From Alcanivorax sp. (GTDB lineage: Bacteria > Pseudomonadota > Gammaproteobacteria > Pseudomonadales > Alcanivoracaceae): 64,000 nt of DNA. The position numbers were made by a program, and so were the translations under genes. The notes below the pieces were generated by a model that was given only the letters and a program-made list of their open reading frames with translations, searched no databases and had not been told where the DNA came from. Each line of letters begins with the position of its first letter. The stretch's first letter is position 1. Where the stretch lies: the NCBI RefSeq assembly GCF_002726155.1, contig NZ_PBSH01000005.1, forward strand, positions 2,659 to 66,658. Reading direction: 5' to 3'. This document shows positions 16,121-27,072 of the stretch, one piece after another.

Positions 16121-17467
16121 ATGACCATTTCATCCCGCGCCGAACCACTGTCTATCAGCCAGTTGAACCTGGATGCCCAGGGCCTGCTGGAAAGCTCTTT
16201 CCCCCTGATCTGGTTACAGGGCGAACTGTCCAATTTTTCCCGTCCGGCATCCGGCCACTGGTACTTCAGCCTGAAAGACTCGCGTGCCCAGATTAATGGG
16301 GCCATGTTTCGAAATCGCAACAGGCTGCTGGATTTTGCTCCCCAAAACGGCCAACAGGTGCTGGTGCGAGCCAAAGTCACCCTGTATGTGCCCCGTGGCA
16401 ACTTCCAGATTGTGGTCGAACACATGGAACCTGCCGGCCAGGGCGCCCTCAAGGCCCAGTTTGACGCGCTCAAAGCCCAGCTTCAGAGCGAAGGATTGTT
16501 CGCCCAAGACCGCAAACAGGCACTACCGGCCTGGCCCAGCCAAATTGGGGTGATCACCTCACCCAGCGGCGCGGCCATTCGCGATATTCTGCAGGTACTG
16601 CAACGCCGCTGCCCGTCTATCCCGGTAGTGATTTATCCGGCAGCGGTTCAGGGGGCAGAAGCGCCGGCACAGCTGCGCCAGGCTCTGGAATTGGCCGTGG
16701 CACGCAACGAATGTGACGTCCTGATTATTGGTCGGGGCGGCGGGTCTCTGGAAGATTTGTGGGCCTTCAACGACGAAGCCCTGACCCGGGCGGTTGCCGA
16801 GTGCCCCATTCCCATTGTCTCGGCCGTGGGCCATGAGGTGGACACCGGGCTGACCGATTTTGCCGCCGACCTCCGCGCCCCGACGCCTTCCGCTGCCGCA
16901 GAACTGGTGAGCCCGGATCTTTCAGTGGTCAGCCAGCGACTTGCCGGCCTGCATCGGCGGTTGCGCTGGGTCATGACGCAACAGCTTCGCACCCCGCAGG
17001 AGCGCCTGCGCCATCTGAGTCAGCGGCTTCGCTCTCCCCGCCAGCACCTCGAACAGAGCAGCCAGCGACTGGATGAATTGCACAATCGCCTGCAACGACA
17101 AATGCAGCACCGCCTCACTCTGCTCCAGGGCCGCCTGCAGCCCAGCCAGCAACGCCTGGCGCGGCTATCGCCAGAGCGGCTTCTGCTGGACCGCCAGCAA
17201 CAGCTGACAGCCTTGAACAAGCGATTGCCGCAACCGATACAACGGCAGATTCAACAACAGCAATTGCAGCTGGCCGGGCTGAGTAAGCGCCTGCAAACAG
17301 CCAGCCCACTGGAAACCCTGGCGCGAGGTTACAGCATTACCTTTAAAGGGGATGAGGCGGTACGCTCAGTGAAGCAATTACAGGCCGGCGACACCCTGAC
17401 CACGCGCCTGGCTGACGGCGCGGTTACTGCCCGGGTGGAACACGTCCAGGCGTCAGATACGGACTGA
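16121..17467 (+). CDS. xseA: Exodeoxyribonuclease VII large subunit
   Basis: Large subunit of the single-strand-specific exonuclease VII. The 448-residue protein has an N-terminal OB-fold ([20 protein letters not shown] to [16 protein letters not shown]) and the catalytic exo VII domain with [32 protein letters not shown] and [21 protein letters not shown] long Gln/Arg/Leu-rich coiled-coil repeat region (about 270-400) follows, as in the family. xseB is not adjacent. The gene is divergent from guaB, and its last 44 bases overlap the convergent sensor-kinase gene. Confidence 0.96.
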   Translation: MTISSRAEPLSISQLNLDAQGLLESSFPLIWLQGELSNFSRPASGHWYFSLKDSRAQINGAMFRNRNRLLDFAPQNGQQVLVRAKVTLYVPRGNFQIVVEHMEPAGQGALKAQFDALKAQLQSEGLFAQDRKQALPAWPSQIGVITSPSGAAIRDILQVLQRRCPSIPVVIYPAAVQGAEAPAQLRQALELAVARNECDVLIIGRGGGSLEDLWAFNDEALTRAVAECPIPIVSAVGHEVDTGLTDFAADLRAPTPSAAAELVSPDLSVVSQRLAGLHRRLRWVMTQQLRTPQERLRHLSQRLRSPRQHLEQSSQRLDELHNRLQRQMQHRLTLLQGRLQPSQQRLARLSPERLLLDRQQQLTALNKRLPQPIQRQIQQQQLQLAGLSKRLQTASPLETLARGYSITFKGDEAVRSVKQLQAGDTLTTRLADGAVTARVEHVQASDTD

Positions 17468-19364
17468 GTGCCCGCGCCAACTGCTGACGCCGGAACGGCT
17501 TGGCCAGGTGGGAGTTCATGCCCACCGCCAGGCATCGCTCACGCTCTTCATGCATGGCATTGGCGGTCAACGCCACCACAGGCATGGGCGCCCGGCCCTG
17601 TTCCCGCTCCCACTGTCGCAGCCGCCGGGTAGCCTCCAGGCCATCCATCACCGGCATCTGCACATCCATGAGGATGCAATCAAAGTCACGCTGGCGCGCT
17701 TTTTCCAATGCTTCCTCACCATTGCTGGCCGTCACCACGGTAACGCCCATCTGCTCAAGAATACGCCGCGCCACCATGGCATTGACCACATTGTCTTCCA
17801 CCAGCAACACCAGCCCATGAAGGGCCTGCTGCTCCGGGTCAGCCAGACCGTGCCGCCCCGCCGCCCCACTGGCCGCCGTCTGTTCGCGGAAGAACAGCCG
17901 CAACGACAGCGTAAAGACACTGCCCGCGTCCTCCTGACTACCAACGGTCAAAGTGCCGCCGAGCATCTCGCTGAGCTTGCGCGCAATCGCCAACCCCAGA
18001 CCGGTGCCGCCGAAACGGCGCGAGGTAGAAGAATCGATCTGCGAAAACGCCTTGAACAGGCCCGAGATTTTCTCTTCCGGAATACCAATACCTGAGTCGG
18101 CCACGGCAATACTCAAATCCAGCCAGTCCCCACGAACCGGCTGCACCGATACGGTGACAGTGACCCCCCCTTCTTGGGTAAACTTCACCGCATTGGAAAT
18201 CAGATTGCTGAGCACTTGGCGCAGCCGCGTGGGATCACTCCGCGTCACCTTCCCCGCCAGCACCTCATCGCCTTCAAGCCGCAGATACAGCCCCTTGCTT
18301 TCCGCCACATAGCGAAAGGTGGCAACACAGTTCTGCAACAGAGGCTGCAGCTCGAAGAAAGACGGGTCCAGGTCCATGCGCCCGGCTTCGATGCGAGAAA
18401 AATCGAGAATATCGTTAATCACATCCAGCAGATGGCCGGTGGATTCCAGCGCCGCCTCGGTGTACTCCTGCTGCTCCCCGTTCTGGGCGGTTTCTTCCAG
18501 CAATTGCAGCATCCCCAGCACACCATTCATGGGAGTGCGCAGCTCGTGGCTCATCATGGCCAGGAAATCGCTTTTCGCCTGGCTGGCGGTTTCCGCCTGA
18601 CGATGGGCTTGTTGCAATTCAGTCATGGCAGCCTGCTGCTTGTGCCGGGCGCCTTCCAGAGCGCCAGCCAACTCGTTGATGTTGTCCTGCAGTTCGCCCA
18701 GCTCCCCCTGCAAGCGGCTGTTGCCTCGCACAGAATATTCGCCCTGGCGCAGGGTCCGCAGCAGACCGGACAGATACCCCAAAGGCGTAGCGATCTGACG
18801 CGCCAGATAGTGGGCGATCCATAGCCCCAGAATCATGGCAAAGAAGGCGGGAATCATACTGGCCAGCAAAATTTCCTTTTGCCGTGCCAACAATCTGGCA
18901 CTGGACATCCCAAGCACCACCTCACCAATGCGGTCGGGCCTGCCCTCACGCTCCACCGCGCCTCCCAGCATGCCTTCCGGTGCCACAGACTGACGATAAA
19001 TGCCGGAATGAAATTCGATGATTTCGTTGCTTTTTTCCTGATGATCTCGCCCCTCGTACAGCAGCACCTGACCATCCCCATCGCGGAACACCACGTACTG
19101 CAGATCCGCCCGCTGCATGGCCAGCTGCGCCTGACGGCGCAAGTCTGTGTAATTACCCGCCAGTACGCCGTATTCCGACGCCGAGGCAATCTGCTGGGCC
19201 AGAAAACGGCCCAGCTCGTGCAGGTCCCGATCGGCATCCTCAAAGCGCTGCCAGGTCAACGCCACCAGCAACAGCCCCAGCATGAACAGGGCAGGCACCA
19301 GCCCCAGCACTTGCAACTGCTTGCGAATTCCCGGGCCTTTGCGCGGTACACCGTCACGCGTCAT
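17424..19364 (-). CDS. Hybrid sensor histidine kinase with receiver domain
   Basis: An inner-membrane hybrid kinase of 646 residues. It has a first membrane segment at about 16-38, then a periplasmic part with a BarA-like stretch ([20 protein letters not shown]). A second membrane segment (about 170-190) and a HAMP linker follow. The dimerisation domain has the phospho-accepting His in [16 protein letters not shown], and the ATPase domain has SNAVKF and GTGLGLAI motifs. A C-terminal receiver carries Asp in [14 protein letters not shown]. There is no Hpt domain after the receiver, unlike BarA, and no response regulator gene is adjacent. Its start overlaps the periplasmic-protein gene by ATGA, so the three-gene TonB receptor operon probably acts as one signalling unit. 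The input signal is unknown. Confidence 0.93.
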   Translation of the reverse strand: MTRDGVPRKGPGIRKQLQVLGLVPALFMLGLLLVALTWQRFEDADRDLHELGRFLAQQIASASEYGVLAGNYTDLRRQAQLAMQRADLQYVVFRDGDGQVLLYEGRDHQEKSNEIIEFHSGIYRQSVAPEGMLGGAVEREGRPDRIGEVVLGMSSARLLARQKEILLASMIPAFFAMILGLWIAHYLARQIATPLGYLSGLLRTLRQGEYSVRGNSRLQGELGELQDNINELAGALEGARHKQQAAMTELQQAHRQAETASQAKSDFLAMMSHELRTPMNGVLGMLQLLEETAQNGEQQEYTEAALESTGHLLDVINDILDFSRIEAGRMDLDPSFFELQPLLQNCVATFRYVAESKGLYLRLEGDEVLAGKVTRSDPTRLRQVLSNLISNAVKFTQEGGVTVTVSVQPVRGDWLDLSIAVADSGIGIPEEKISGLFKAFSQIDSSTSRRFGGTGLGLAIARKLSEMLGGTLTVGSQEDAGSVFTLSLRLFFREQTAASGAAGRHGLADPEQQALHGLVLLVEDNVVNAMVARRILEQMGVTVVTASNGEEALEKARQRDFDCILMDVQMPVMDGLEATRRLRQWEREQGRAPMPVVALTANAMHEERERCLAVGMNSHLAKPFRRQQLARALSPYLTPGRVPPGQ

Positions 19365-20230
19365 GGCGCCTCCCCGGCATTGTTCAGCGCATCCTCAAGT
19401 GCTCCGCTTTCCCGGTAATGCATGTCGAAACTGCTGGCGACGTGCTCATTGACCACCACGGACGGGCGAGACACAAAGGCAGAAGCCCCCCACTCGCCCG
19501 TGTCAGCAAAAACACGCAACCGCTGAACCGCTTCGCTGACCAGATCGCTGCCGCTGGCATAGTACGATGCCACACTGCCCGCGTTCACAAACGTCAGGTC
19601 CGGGCCAAATACGGGCCGGCGCTGGCGGTAACTGGTCAGCAACACCAGCTTGGCTGCGTCCGGCCCCAGCAGGGAATCGTCCACGGGAAGCACAATCGCA
19701 TCGAGATGATTGAGGTTTTCACGCAGGGTGTCGCCCAGCGCCCGGGTATCTTTTACCGACAGCAACTCCAGCTTGATCGGCCCGCGAAAACCACGCACCA
19801 CCTCCGGCGGCCAGACACTGTCCGGCCCCAGAACCACGCCAATGCGGCGCGCCAGAGGCATGATGGTGTGCACCAATTGCACCTGATTCGCCAAGCTGAC
19901 CCCCGCCCAGATAGCCGCACACTGACACCCCAGCCGCGCGGCCTTTTCACTCAAGGCGCGGCTGACATGCACGCCCAGTAGCGGTTTTTCATGGTCCATG
20001 GCACGGGTAAAAGCGACATCACCGAGGGCAACCAGTAAATCAGCCGCGTCAGGCTCATCGACCACACGCAGATTCGCCGGAAGATCCTGCGCCAGCGACA
20101 GAACAAACACATCCTTGAAGGGGCTGGGCTCAGCCAGTACGTGTACGGTTTGCGTCGGCGCGGACAGCGCACCACCAGCCGTTGCCAGCAGCAAGAGAAA
20201 AACCAGTATGTGTCCATGCTGACTCCGCAT
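19361..20230 (-). CDS. Periplasmic ABC-type binding-protein-like sensor component
   Basis: A 289-residue exported protein (signal peptide residues 1-23, ending GGALSA) resembling the TrpX-like ABC substrate-binding proteins: weak strands with [53 protein letters not shown] and [21 protein letters not shown]. No permease or ATPase gene is nearby. Instead it sits between a TonB receptor gene (4 bases upstream) and the hybrid kinase gene (4-base overlap). It may hand a ligand from the receptor to the kinase; that role is inferred from the operon. Confidence 0.75.
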   Translation of the reverse strand: MRSQHGHILVFLLLLATAGGALSAPTQTVHVLAEPSPFKDVFVLSLAQDLPANLRVVDEPDAADLLVALGDVAFTRAMDHEKPLLGVHVSRALSEKAARLGCQCAAIWAGVSLANQVQLVHTIMPLARRIGVVLGPDSVWPPEVVRGFRGPIKLELLSVKDTRALGDTLRENLNHLDAIVLPVDDSLLGPDAAKLVLLTSYRQRRPVFGPDLTFVNAGSVASYYASGSDLVSEAVQRLRVFADTGEWGASAFVSRPSVVVNEHVASSFDMHYRESGALEDALNNAGEAP

Positions 20231-20234
20231 CCGG

Positions 20235-22310
20235 CTATATCCTCACCGTCACGCCCAGCCACATTCGGTCTTGCTGGTAGTCATTTTCTGCAAAAACCAC
20301 CGGGGCGCCATTCAACCTATGCTGAACAACCGCCCGCCATTCCAGCTCCGTGGGCCCGGCGCGGTGGCGAAAGCGAAATTGCACGTCCGCTCGCTCAAAA
20401 ACGTTGTCGTTATAATCATTGGACAGATAATAGGCGGATGAAAACGCCCAATGGGGGCTGAATTGCCAGGACCACAAGGCGCTGCCGGCATCCCGGGCGG
20501 CCAGGCGTTGCTCAGTCTTCACATTCGTCCGCGTGTGTATGTGCGAGCCGGTAACGCGGAACAGGTGCGATACATTCGGCCGCCAGGAAAGCTGGGCTTC
20601 TGTGCCCTGATGGTTCACCCGCCCGTCATTGCTCGGCTCAAACTCAAACGGATTCAACGCCGTGCTCAACAGGTCGGTCAGGGTTTCCTGGAAATAGCGC
20701 ACATCCAGTTCTAACGCAGAAAACTGCCCGTAGTAGCCCGCCTCCCAGGAACGGATACGCTCCGGCTCGAAAGTGCCGGGGCTTTGCTGGGTCACAAAAA
20801 AGTACGCCGGCGCCCAGCCCAGCAATGCCTGAGTGTTACTGGCAAACGGTGGCGACAAGGTTTGCGCCTGAATATTGATATTGGCGCGCTCTTCATAGAT
20901 ATCCGGTGTGCGCAGCGCTTCGGAATACACATAACGCAGGTGATGGCCCGGCAGCACTCGCCAGTTCACGCCGGCGCGGGGACTAAAATGATCGCCGCTG
21001 ATCTGGTCTCGCTCCCAATAGCCTCCCAGATTCACCGTTACCGGATCCAGAACATCCAGTGCCAGATTGCCAAAGAACCGGTAGCTGATATTGTCTTGCG
21101 TGCCCCCGAGATAACTGTCGGACTGAACCCGGTCATGGCGAATTTCAGCACCACTGACCAACCGTGCCCAGCGAGTCAGCTGCAGGGTGTCCTGGATTTC
21201 CAGGTCATAACGCACCTCCTGTATATCCAGCTCGCTACCAGCACAGAAAGGCGCACCCGCACCCTGCAAGGTCAAATAACGGTTAGTGGCATCAGCATCA
21301 GACGGAAAAGCGGCAAAAGTGGCCGCCATGTCACTACCATTCTGCAGATACAAATCCCGCAGTTCCTGACTGAAAAACAGGCCACCACCGGGCCCGGTCT
21401 GGCCGGTTACAGGGTCGAGATAACAGACCTCAAAATCGGTAATTTCCTGGTTGTACTGACCGTAAGTATGCACCTGCAGCTGGTGAGTCCGGCTAAAACT
21501 GTGCTGCCATTGCAACGATACAAACGCCCGTTCGCCTTTTTGCACCGGGTCACCCTGATACTCACCAATATCAGCCACACCTGCTTCCTGCTGGCGCTCC
21601 AGCCGGCTGCGGCTGCCACCGGCCTGCACCGTGAATGTATTGCGCGCATCCGCGTCCCAGACCCACTCGGTGTTGAGCGTATCGATGCGCTTGCCATCCG
21701 GCAGGGTTTCGCCTTCGAAGGGTTCGTCATAGCCGTTATCTCCCCGACTCGACACGGAAGCACGCAGCGCCCCGTTTTCCAGCTGGCGAACACCGACCAG
21801 ATGCGCATCGCGAATACCGTTATTGCCACCCTGTACGGTCACACCGCTCTTGCTGATATCCCTGGGGTCACGGGTAATGATGTTGATCACGGCGCTAAAG
21901 GCGTTGGCCCCGTAAGCGGCCGCCGCCGGGCCACGGGTGACTTCGATGCGCTCTACGTCACGAATATCCACCGGCATAGCATTCCAGCTCACTCGGGACA
22001 AGCCCGGTTGGTACTGGCTACGACCATCGAGCAGCACCAACATGCGCCGTTGATCACGGGCCTGGGTGGGGTGGTAGGCCACCGAAGGGACATTGCCATC
22101 CACTTTCACGGCGGTCATGCCCGGGACCAGCTTCAGCACTTCATACAGCTCGCGGGCACCGCTGGCTTCGATCAGAGTGCGGTCGATAACGGTAACGCTG
22201 GCAGGGGCTTCAGACTGGGGCTGGCTGACACGGGCAGGGGTCAGCACCATGGCGGGCTGCTGGGCCGGTTCCATCATTGGTTCTATCGCTTGCGCAGACG
22301 CGCAAAACAC
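20235..22310 (-). CDS. TonB-dependent outer-membrane receptor
   Basis: A 691-residue beta-barrel receptor. The plug domain has SVTVIDRTLIEASGARELYE, then LKLVPGM, LLDGRSQY and IERIEVTRGPAAAAYGANAF-type sequences; the barrel ends in VTVRI with no terminal aromatic residue. A TonB-box-like start is not obvious. From the GTG at 22310 the signal peptide would be only about eight residues. In frame upstream is KRWGYWGAAGYLGVFCASAQA, a proper signal peptide, but the first codon with good GGAGG spacing is ATC at 22352-22350. The true start is therefore uncertain. The substrate is unknown; the operon with a binding protein and a kinase suggests a sensing receptor. Confidence 0.9.
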   Translation of the reverse strand: MFCASAQAIEPMMEPAQQPAMVLTPARVSQPQSEAPASVTVIDRTLIEASGARELYEVLKLVPGMTAVKVDGNVPSVAYHPTQARDQRRMLVLLDGRSQYQPGLSRVSWNAMPVDIRDVERIEVTRGPAAAAYGANAFSAVINIITRDPRDISKSGVTVQGGNNGIRDAHLVGVRQLENGALRASVSSRGDNGYDEPFEGETLPDGKRIDTLNTEWVWDADARNTFTVQAGGSRSRLERQQEAGVADIGEYQGDPVQKGERAFVSLQWQHSFSRTHQLQVHTYGQYNQEITDFEVCYLDPVTGQTGPGGGLFFSQELRDLYLQNGSDMAATFAAFPSDADATNRYLTLQGAGAPFCAGSELDIQEVRYDLEIQDTLQLTRWARLVSGAEIRHDRVQSDSYLGGTQDNISYRFFGNLALDVLDPVTVNLGGYWERDQISGDHFSPRAGVNWRVLPGHHLRYVYSEALRTPDIYEERANINIQAQTLSPPFASNTQALLGWAPAYFFVTQQSPGTFEPERIRSWEAGYYGQFSALELDVRYFQETLTDLLSTALNPFEFEPSNDGRVNHQGTEAQLSWRPNVSHLFRVTGSHIHTRTNVKTEQRLAARDAGSALWSWQFSPHWAFSSAYYLSNDYNDNVFERADVQFRFRHRAGPTELEWRAVVQHRLNGAPVVFAENDYQQDRMWLGVTVRI

Positions 22311-22405
22311 GCCTAAGTAACCGGCTGCTCCCCAATACCCCCAGCGTTTGATGACTCACCCTCCGTGTTGCCGCCCCGGTCCCCTTCCTTGTTCAGCGAG
22401 GCGGA

Positions 22406-23821
22406 TTATTTTTTCATTCGCTTGATCATCCGTTTGCGCTTGTGCACCTGTCGGTCAGTGAGCACATTCTTGCGCCCTTCATACGGATTCGTACCAGACT
22501 TGAATTCCAGCCGGATCGGCGTGCCTTCCAGTTTCAGCAGCTCACGGAAGCGGTTCTCCAGAAACTTCTTGTAGCTGGCTGGCAGGGCTTCCGTGCGATT
22601 GCCATGCAACACCAGTGTCGGCGGATTGTTGCCGCCCAGGTGAGCATAGCGCAATTTTGCCCGGAAGCGCCCATTGCGGGGCGGCGGATGACCATTGGTG
22701 ATTTCTTCCATCATGCGGGTCAGCTCGTTGGTGCCGATCTTGATAAAGGCGCTGTCCCAGGCCTGTTCCACCATGCCCCAGAGGTCCCCCACCCCGGTGC
22801 CATGCAGCGCAGAAATAAACTTGATCTTCACCCAGGGGGCGAATTCCAAGCGCCGACCCAGGTTCACCCGTACCCGCTCTTTATGGTCCGCTTCCAGGCC
22901 ATCCCACTTGTTCACGGCGATCATCAGGGCCCGGCCACTGTCCAGGGCATAGCCCAGCAGATGCAGGTCCTGATCGGTAATGCCTTCGCGGGCATCGATC
23001 ACCACGACGACCACCTGGGCCGCTTCCATGGCCTGCAGCGCCTTGATCACGGAAAATTTCTCGACCATTTCGTAGACTTTCCCGCGGCGGCGCACCCCCG
23101 CGGTGTCGATCAGGGTATAGGCCCGGCCCATGCGCTCGAATGGCACTTCAATGGAGTCCCGCGTGGTCCCGGCATGGTCGAACACCACCACCCGTTCTTC
23201 GCCGAGCATGCGGTTGATCAGGGCGGATTTGCCCACATTGGGGCGCCCCAGTACGGCCACACGAATGCTGTCTTCGCCGGGCTTCTTGGAAGTGCGATGC
23301 TCGCCTTCCGGCAGCAGCTCCAGATCGGTAAAGCCTTCCAGAATATGCTCGATCATGCTGGTCACACCGCGACCATGGGCCGCCGCGATCGGCAGCACCT
23401 CGGTAAGACCCAGCGCAAAAAACTCGGACATGGCCGAATCCGCATCCACCCCATCGGTCTTGTTGACGATCAGGTAAGTGGGCTTGGGCAGCTTGCGCAA
23501 CTCGCTGGCAATCTGCTCATCGGCGGCGGTCAGGCCCGCGCGGCCATCCACCATAAACAACACCACATCAGCTTCGCCCACGGCCTGCAGGGATTGGCTG
23601 GTCATCGGCACGTCGATGCCGTCATCGTTCTCGCCGATACCGCCGGTATCCACCACCGTGTACAAATAGCCGCCCAGCTGGCCATCCCCGTATTTACGGT
23701 CACGGGTAAGCCCCGGGAAATCGGCCACCAGGGCGTCCCGGGTACGGGTCAGTCGGTTGAAGAGTGTGGATTTGCCCACATTGGGCCGCCCCACCAGGGC
23801 GATTACCGGCTTCATAGTCAT
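22406..23821 (-). CDS. der: Ribosome biogenesis GTPase Der (EngA)
   Basis: Essential double GTPase that matures the 50S subunit. The 471-residue protein has two G domains, with P-loops [12 protein letters not shown] (about 10) and [12 protein letters not shown] (about 193) and NKTDG/NKWDG specificity motifs. A KH-like C-terminal domain ends in a basic tail ([23 protein letters not shown]). Length and order are normal. It is the last gene of the ndk-to-der cluster and is separated from bamB by a terminator. Confidence 0.98.
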   Translation of the reverse strand: MTMKPVIALVGRPNVGKSTLFNRLTRTRDALVADFPGLTRDRKYGDGQLGGYLYTVVDTGGIGENDDGIDVPMTSQSLQAVGEADVVLFMVDGRAGLTAADEQIASELRKLPKPTYLIVNKTDGVDADSAMSEFFALGLTEVLPIAAAHGRGVTSMIEHILEGFTDLELLPEGEHRTSKKPGEDSIRVAVLGRPNVGKSALINRMLGEERVVVFDHAGTTRDSIEVPFERMGRAYTLIDTAGVRRRGKVYEMVEKFSVIKALQAMEAAQVVVVVIDAREGITDQDLHLLGYALDSGRALMIAVNKWDGLEADHKERVRVNLGRRLEFAPWVKIKFISALHGTGVGDLWGMVEQAWDSAFIKIGTNELTRMMEEITNGHPPPRNGRFRAKLRYAHLGGNNPPTLVLHGNRTEALPASYKKFLENRFRELLKLEGTPIRLEFKSGTNPYEGRKNVLTDRQVHKRKRMIKRMKK

Positions 23822-23873
23822 CTCAACGAGGTTTCAACGGCGCTATGGTAACGCCAAAGGGGGGTTCAAACGA

Positions 23874-23900
23874 AAAAATCTGCGCGGGGCGCAGATTTTT
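23874..23900 (-). terminator. Terminator after bamB
   Basis: A perfect 12-bp stem AAAAATCTGCGC/GCGCAGATTTTT with a GGG loop, 24 bases beyond the bamB stop, gives a T-tract on the minus strand. Confidence 0.85.
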
Positions 23901-23923
23901 CAGGCATCGAGAAACCGGACCGG

Positions 23924-25066
23924 TTATTTGGGGCGTACCGTGTAGGCCGCCAGTTTGCCGTCGTAACTCAACACATAAAGGGTGCCTTCATAGCTGACCG
24001 GGGTGCCCGCAAAGCCGTCACCGTCGTGCTTCTTACGGGCCACCAAGGTGCCGTCATCCGCATCCATCCAGTGCAGGTAACCTTCAAAATCACCCACCAC
24101 CATCAGGTCGCCCTGCACAGCAGTGCCGGTCAGTCGACGGCCGTACAGCTTGTCCTGCTGCCAGAGCACGCTACCGGTGCGCTGGTCCACAGACCGCACC
24201 ACACCCACATCATCAGCCACAAACAAGCGACCACCGCTGGCGCTGATCACCTGGGCACTGGACATTTCCTTGCCCCAGTACTGGCGACCATTAATCTGGT
24301 CCGCCACGCCCAGCTTGCCCTGGAAAGCCACGGCGAAAACCCCGCCACCTTCCACGATCATGTTGCCATCCACATCGGTAAGACGATCCAGCTCGGAGCG
24401 ACCGGTGGGTTCGGCAATGCGCTGCTCCCAGGCCGGCACGCCAGTCTCAGCATCCAGGGCCGCCAGTTTGGCATTGGCAAAACCGGCATACACACGCCCA
24501 TCCGCAATGGCAGGCTGGGCCAGGCCACGCAGGGTCAGGGTGGGTACCGGGGTTTCATAATCCCACACCTGATCGCCCGTGCTGGCATCCAGTGCCGTCA
24601 CATGGCCATCCTGAGTCTGGAATACGGCGATGGTGCCGTTGCTGTTGGGAATCGCCAGCGCTTCACCGGAAAGCTGGGTACGCCACAGCTCTTCGCCACT
24701 TTCCATGGACAGGGCCACGGCCATCCCTTCACGGGTGCCGTAGAGCACCATGCCATAGCCGGCGTAAAAACCACCGCCGATACGGTCTTCGGTTTTCACC
24801 CGCCACTGGCGTTTGCCCTTGTCACGGCTGATGGCATACACCTCACCGAACACATCACCGGCAAATACCTGTTGCTGGGTAACGGCCGGGCGCAGGGTCA
24901 GCTGGCTGTCTTCCACCCCATCGCCAACACCTTCTTTCCAGAGCCGTTTTACCTTGTAGCTGGCATCAAAATCCGGCAGGTCATTGGGCTCAATGGCATT
25001 TGGGTTGGAGCTACAACCGGCCAGCAGCATGCTGGCCAGTACGAGGGGGAGAAGGAAATATTTCAT
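23924..25066 (-). CDS. bamB: Outer-membrane assembly lipoprotein BamB
   Basis: Lipoprotein of the BAM complex that helps insert beta-barrel proteins. The 380-residue product has a lipobox (LLAGC, Cys18) and an eight-bladed beta-propeller of PQQ-like repeats (for example GEEVWRTQLSG-type and WDYETPVPTLTLRG). It follows yfgM directly, with the start next to the yfgM stop. The order matches Pseudomonas. Confidence 0.96.
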   Translation of the reverse strand: MKYFLLPLVLASMLLAGCSSNPNAIEPNDLPDFDASYKVKRLWKEGVGDGVEDSQLTLRPAVTQQQVFAGDVFGEVYAISRDKGKRQWRVKTEDRIGGGFYAGYGMVLYGTREGMAVALSMESGEELWRTQLSGEALAIPNSNGTIAVFQTQDGHVTALDASTGDQVWDYETPVPTLTLRGLAQPAIADGRVYAGFANAKLAALDAETGVPAWEQRIAEPTGRSELDRLTDVDGNMIVEGGGVFAVAFQGKLGVADQINGRQYWGKEMSSAQVISASGGRLFVADDVGVVRSVDQRTGSVLWQQDKLYGRRLTGTAVQGDLMVVGDFEGYLHWMDADDGTLVARKKHDGDGFAGTPVSYEGTLYVLSYDGKLAAYTVRPK

Positions 25067-25702
25067 TTAGCTCTTCAGGTCATCCAGTTTCATCTGCACA
25101 CGGTCTTTTTCACCGTTATCCTGCAGGGTTTCCAACGCCTGGGTATACGCCTCTGTGGCGGCCTGCTGGTCGTCACGGGCTTTTGCCAGGTCGCCACGCA
25201 GCTCCAGAGCCATGCCGTTAAAGGCAGCCGGGAAGCTGTGATCCAGCTCAGCGGCGGCTTTATCGTAGGCCTGCTGCTGCAGCAACACACGCACCAAGCG
25301 CAGGCGAGCTGTGTAAGTCAGCGCATCGGTGGCGCCGTCGTCAGCCACATCTTGCAGCAGGGAAGCGGCTTTATCGTACTCGCCCGCCTGTACCGCCAGG
25401 CGTGCCTGGGCCAAGGTGGCATAGCCCGCATAGGCACTGCCGGGGAAATCGTCTTTCAGGGCTTGCGCCTGTTTGTTGACGGCGGCTTCATCCACTTGCT
25501 GCGCGGTCAGCGCTTCCACCATCACCTGATACTGCTTGGACGCTTCAGAGGACTGCTCGCCTTGGTGGCCCTGCCACTCACGCCAGCCAATCAGGGCTGC
25601 CACGGCCAGTACCACGGTAATAATCGCGGCGGTGCCGTTCTTCTGCCACCACTCTTTAAGCAGCTCCGCCTGTTCGTCTTCATCGCGCATGTAATCTGCC
25701 AC
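25067..25702 (-). CDS. yfgM: YfgM-family TPR protein (ancillary SecYEG translocon subunit)
   Basis: A 211-residue membrane-anchored protein: cytoplasmic N-terminus (DEDEQAELLKEWWQKNG), one transmembrane segment (AAIITVVLAVAALIGW, about 24-40) and a periplasmic TPR-like helical domain. YfgM interacts with the Sec translocon and periplasmic chaperones in E. coli. It is located between hisS and bamB as in many gammaproteobacteria. Confidence 0.93.
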   Translation of the reverse strand: MADYMRDEDEQAELLKEWWQKNGTAAIITVVLAVAALIGWREWQGHQGEQSSEASKQYQVMVEALTAQQVDEAAVNKQAQALKDDFPGSAYAGYATLAQARLAVQAGEYDKAASLLQDVADDGATDALTYTARLRLVRVLLQQQAYDKAAAELDHSFPAAFNGMALELRGDLAKARDDQQAATEAYTQALETLQDNGEKDRVQMKLDDLKS

Positions 25703-25719
25703 CCTGCTCTCCTTTCTTA

Positions 25720-26994
25720 TTAATTGTCCGCCAGGAGCGCTACCAGCTCACTGGCAACCTGATCCCGGGATACTTGCTGCTGCTCGGCCTGGCCGCGCAG
25801 GGGTTTGACCATAACACTGTTACTGGCCAGTTCATCCTCGCCGATAATCAAGGCCACCGCGGCACCGCTGCGATCGGCTTTTTTCATCTGGCTTTTGAAG
25901 CTGCCACCACCGCAGTGCAACTGGATTGCACGGCCGGGCAAGGCATCGCGAAGCTGTTCGGACAATGCCATGGTGGACGCCAATACATCCCCCATGGCCA
26001 TCACATAGACGTCCACTGGCGCCGACAGTTCCGGTTTTTCCTGCTCAATAAGCAAAATCAGCCGCTCGACCCCCATAGCAAAGCCCACTGCCGGGGTTGG
26101 TTTACCGCCCAGCTGCTCCACCAGACCGTCGTAGCGACCGCCGGCACAGACGGTGCCCTGAGCGCCGAGGGCATCGGTGACCCACTCGAAAACGGTCTTG
26201 CCGTAATAATCCAGCCCACGCACCAGATACGGGTTCACTTTATAAGCAATGCCACTGGCATCGAGCAAGGCTTTCAGCCCTTCAAAATGGGCGACAGCCT
26301 CGTCATTCAGGTAATCGGCCAGCTGTGGCGCGTCCTTGAGCACCTCGCGGGTACCCGGGTCCTTGCTGTCCAACACGCGTAACGGACTGCGCTCCAGACG
26401 TTTCTGGGAGTCCCCATCCAGTGCGTCAAAGTGTGTTTTCAGATAATCCACCAACGCATCGCGATAGCGCGCCCGGTCCGCACTGTCACCCAGGGAGTTC
26501 AACTCCAGTGTGACCTTGTCGGCCAGGCCCAAGGCTTTCCACAGACGTGCCGTGAGCAGGATAACTTCAGCATCAATATCCGGGCCGGTCATGCCGAAGG
26601 TTTCCACCCCAATCTGGTGGAACTGGCGATAGCGGCCTGCCTGGGGGCGCTCATGACGGAACATGGGCCCGGTGTACCACAACCGCTGGGTCTGGTTGTA
26701 CAACAGACCATGCTGCTCGCAAGCACGAACGCAGCTGGCAGTGCCTTCCGGACGCAGGGTCAAGCTGTCACCGTTGCGGTCGTCGAAGGTGTACATTTCT
26801 TTTTCGACGATATCGGTCACTTCACCGATGCTGCGCTTGAACAAATCGGTCTGTTCCACGATCGGCATGCGGATTTCCTGGTAGCCGTAGCTGGCCAGTA
26901 CGGCCCCCACTTTTGCTTCCAGCCACTGCCACAGCCCCGTCTGCTCCGGCAGGATATCGTTCATCCCGCGGATGGAGGTGATTTTCTTGCTCAC
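25720..26994 (-). CDS. hisS: Histidyl-tRNA synthetase
   Basis: Class II aminoacyl-tRNA synthetase, 424 residues. It has motif 2 ([21 protein letters not shown] region), the histidine-A loop [15 protein letters not shown], motif 3 ([11 protein letters not shown]) and a C-terminal anticodon-binding domain. Full length, between ispG and yfgM. Confidence 0.98.
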   Translation of the reverse strand: MSKKITSIRGMNDILPEQTGLWQWLEAKVGAVLASYGYQEIRMPIVEQTDLFKRSIGEVTDIVEKEMYTFDDRNGDSLTLRPEGTASCVRACEQHGLLYNQTQRLWYTGPMFRHERPQAGRYRQFHQIGVETFGMTGPDIDAEVILLTARLWKALGLADKVTLELNSLGDSADRARYRDALVDYLKTHFDALDGDSQKRLERSPLRVLDSKDPGTREVLKDAPQLADYLNDEAVAHFEGLKALLDASGIAYKVNPYLVRGLDYYGKTVFEWVTDALGAQGTVCAGGRYDGLVEQLGGKPTPAVGFAMGVERLILLIEQEKPELSAPVDVYVMAMGDVLASTMALSEQLRDALPGRAIQLHCGGGSFKSQMKKADRSGAAVALIIGEDELASNSVMVKPLRGQAEQQQVSRDQVASELVALLADN

Positions 26995-27072
26995 GAAAAT
27001 TCCTTAAAAACCCAGAACGCTGGACACCTAACGCCGGACGCTAAACCACGCCCGACCAAGATCCCTCGCCGT

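Noticed and set aside
20784..22316. 510-codon plus-strand frame opposite the TonB receptor
   Set aside because: Runs exactly antisense to a well-supported receptor gene and lacks motifs.
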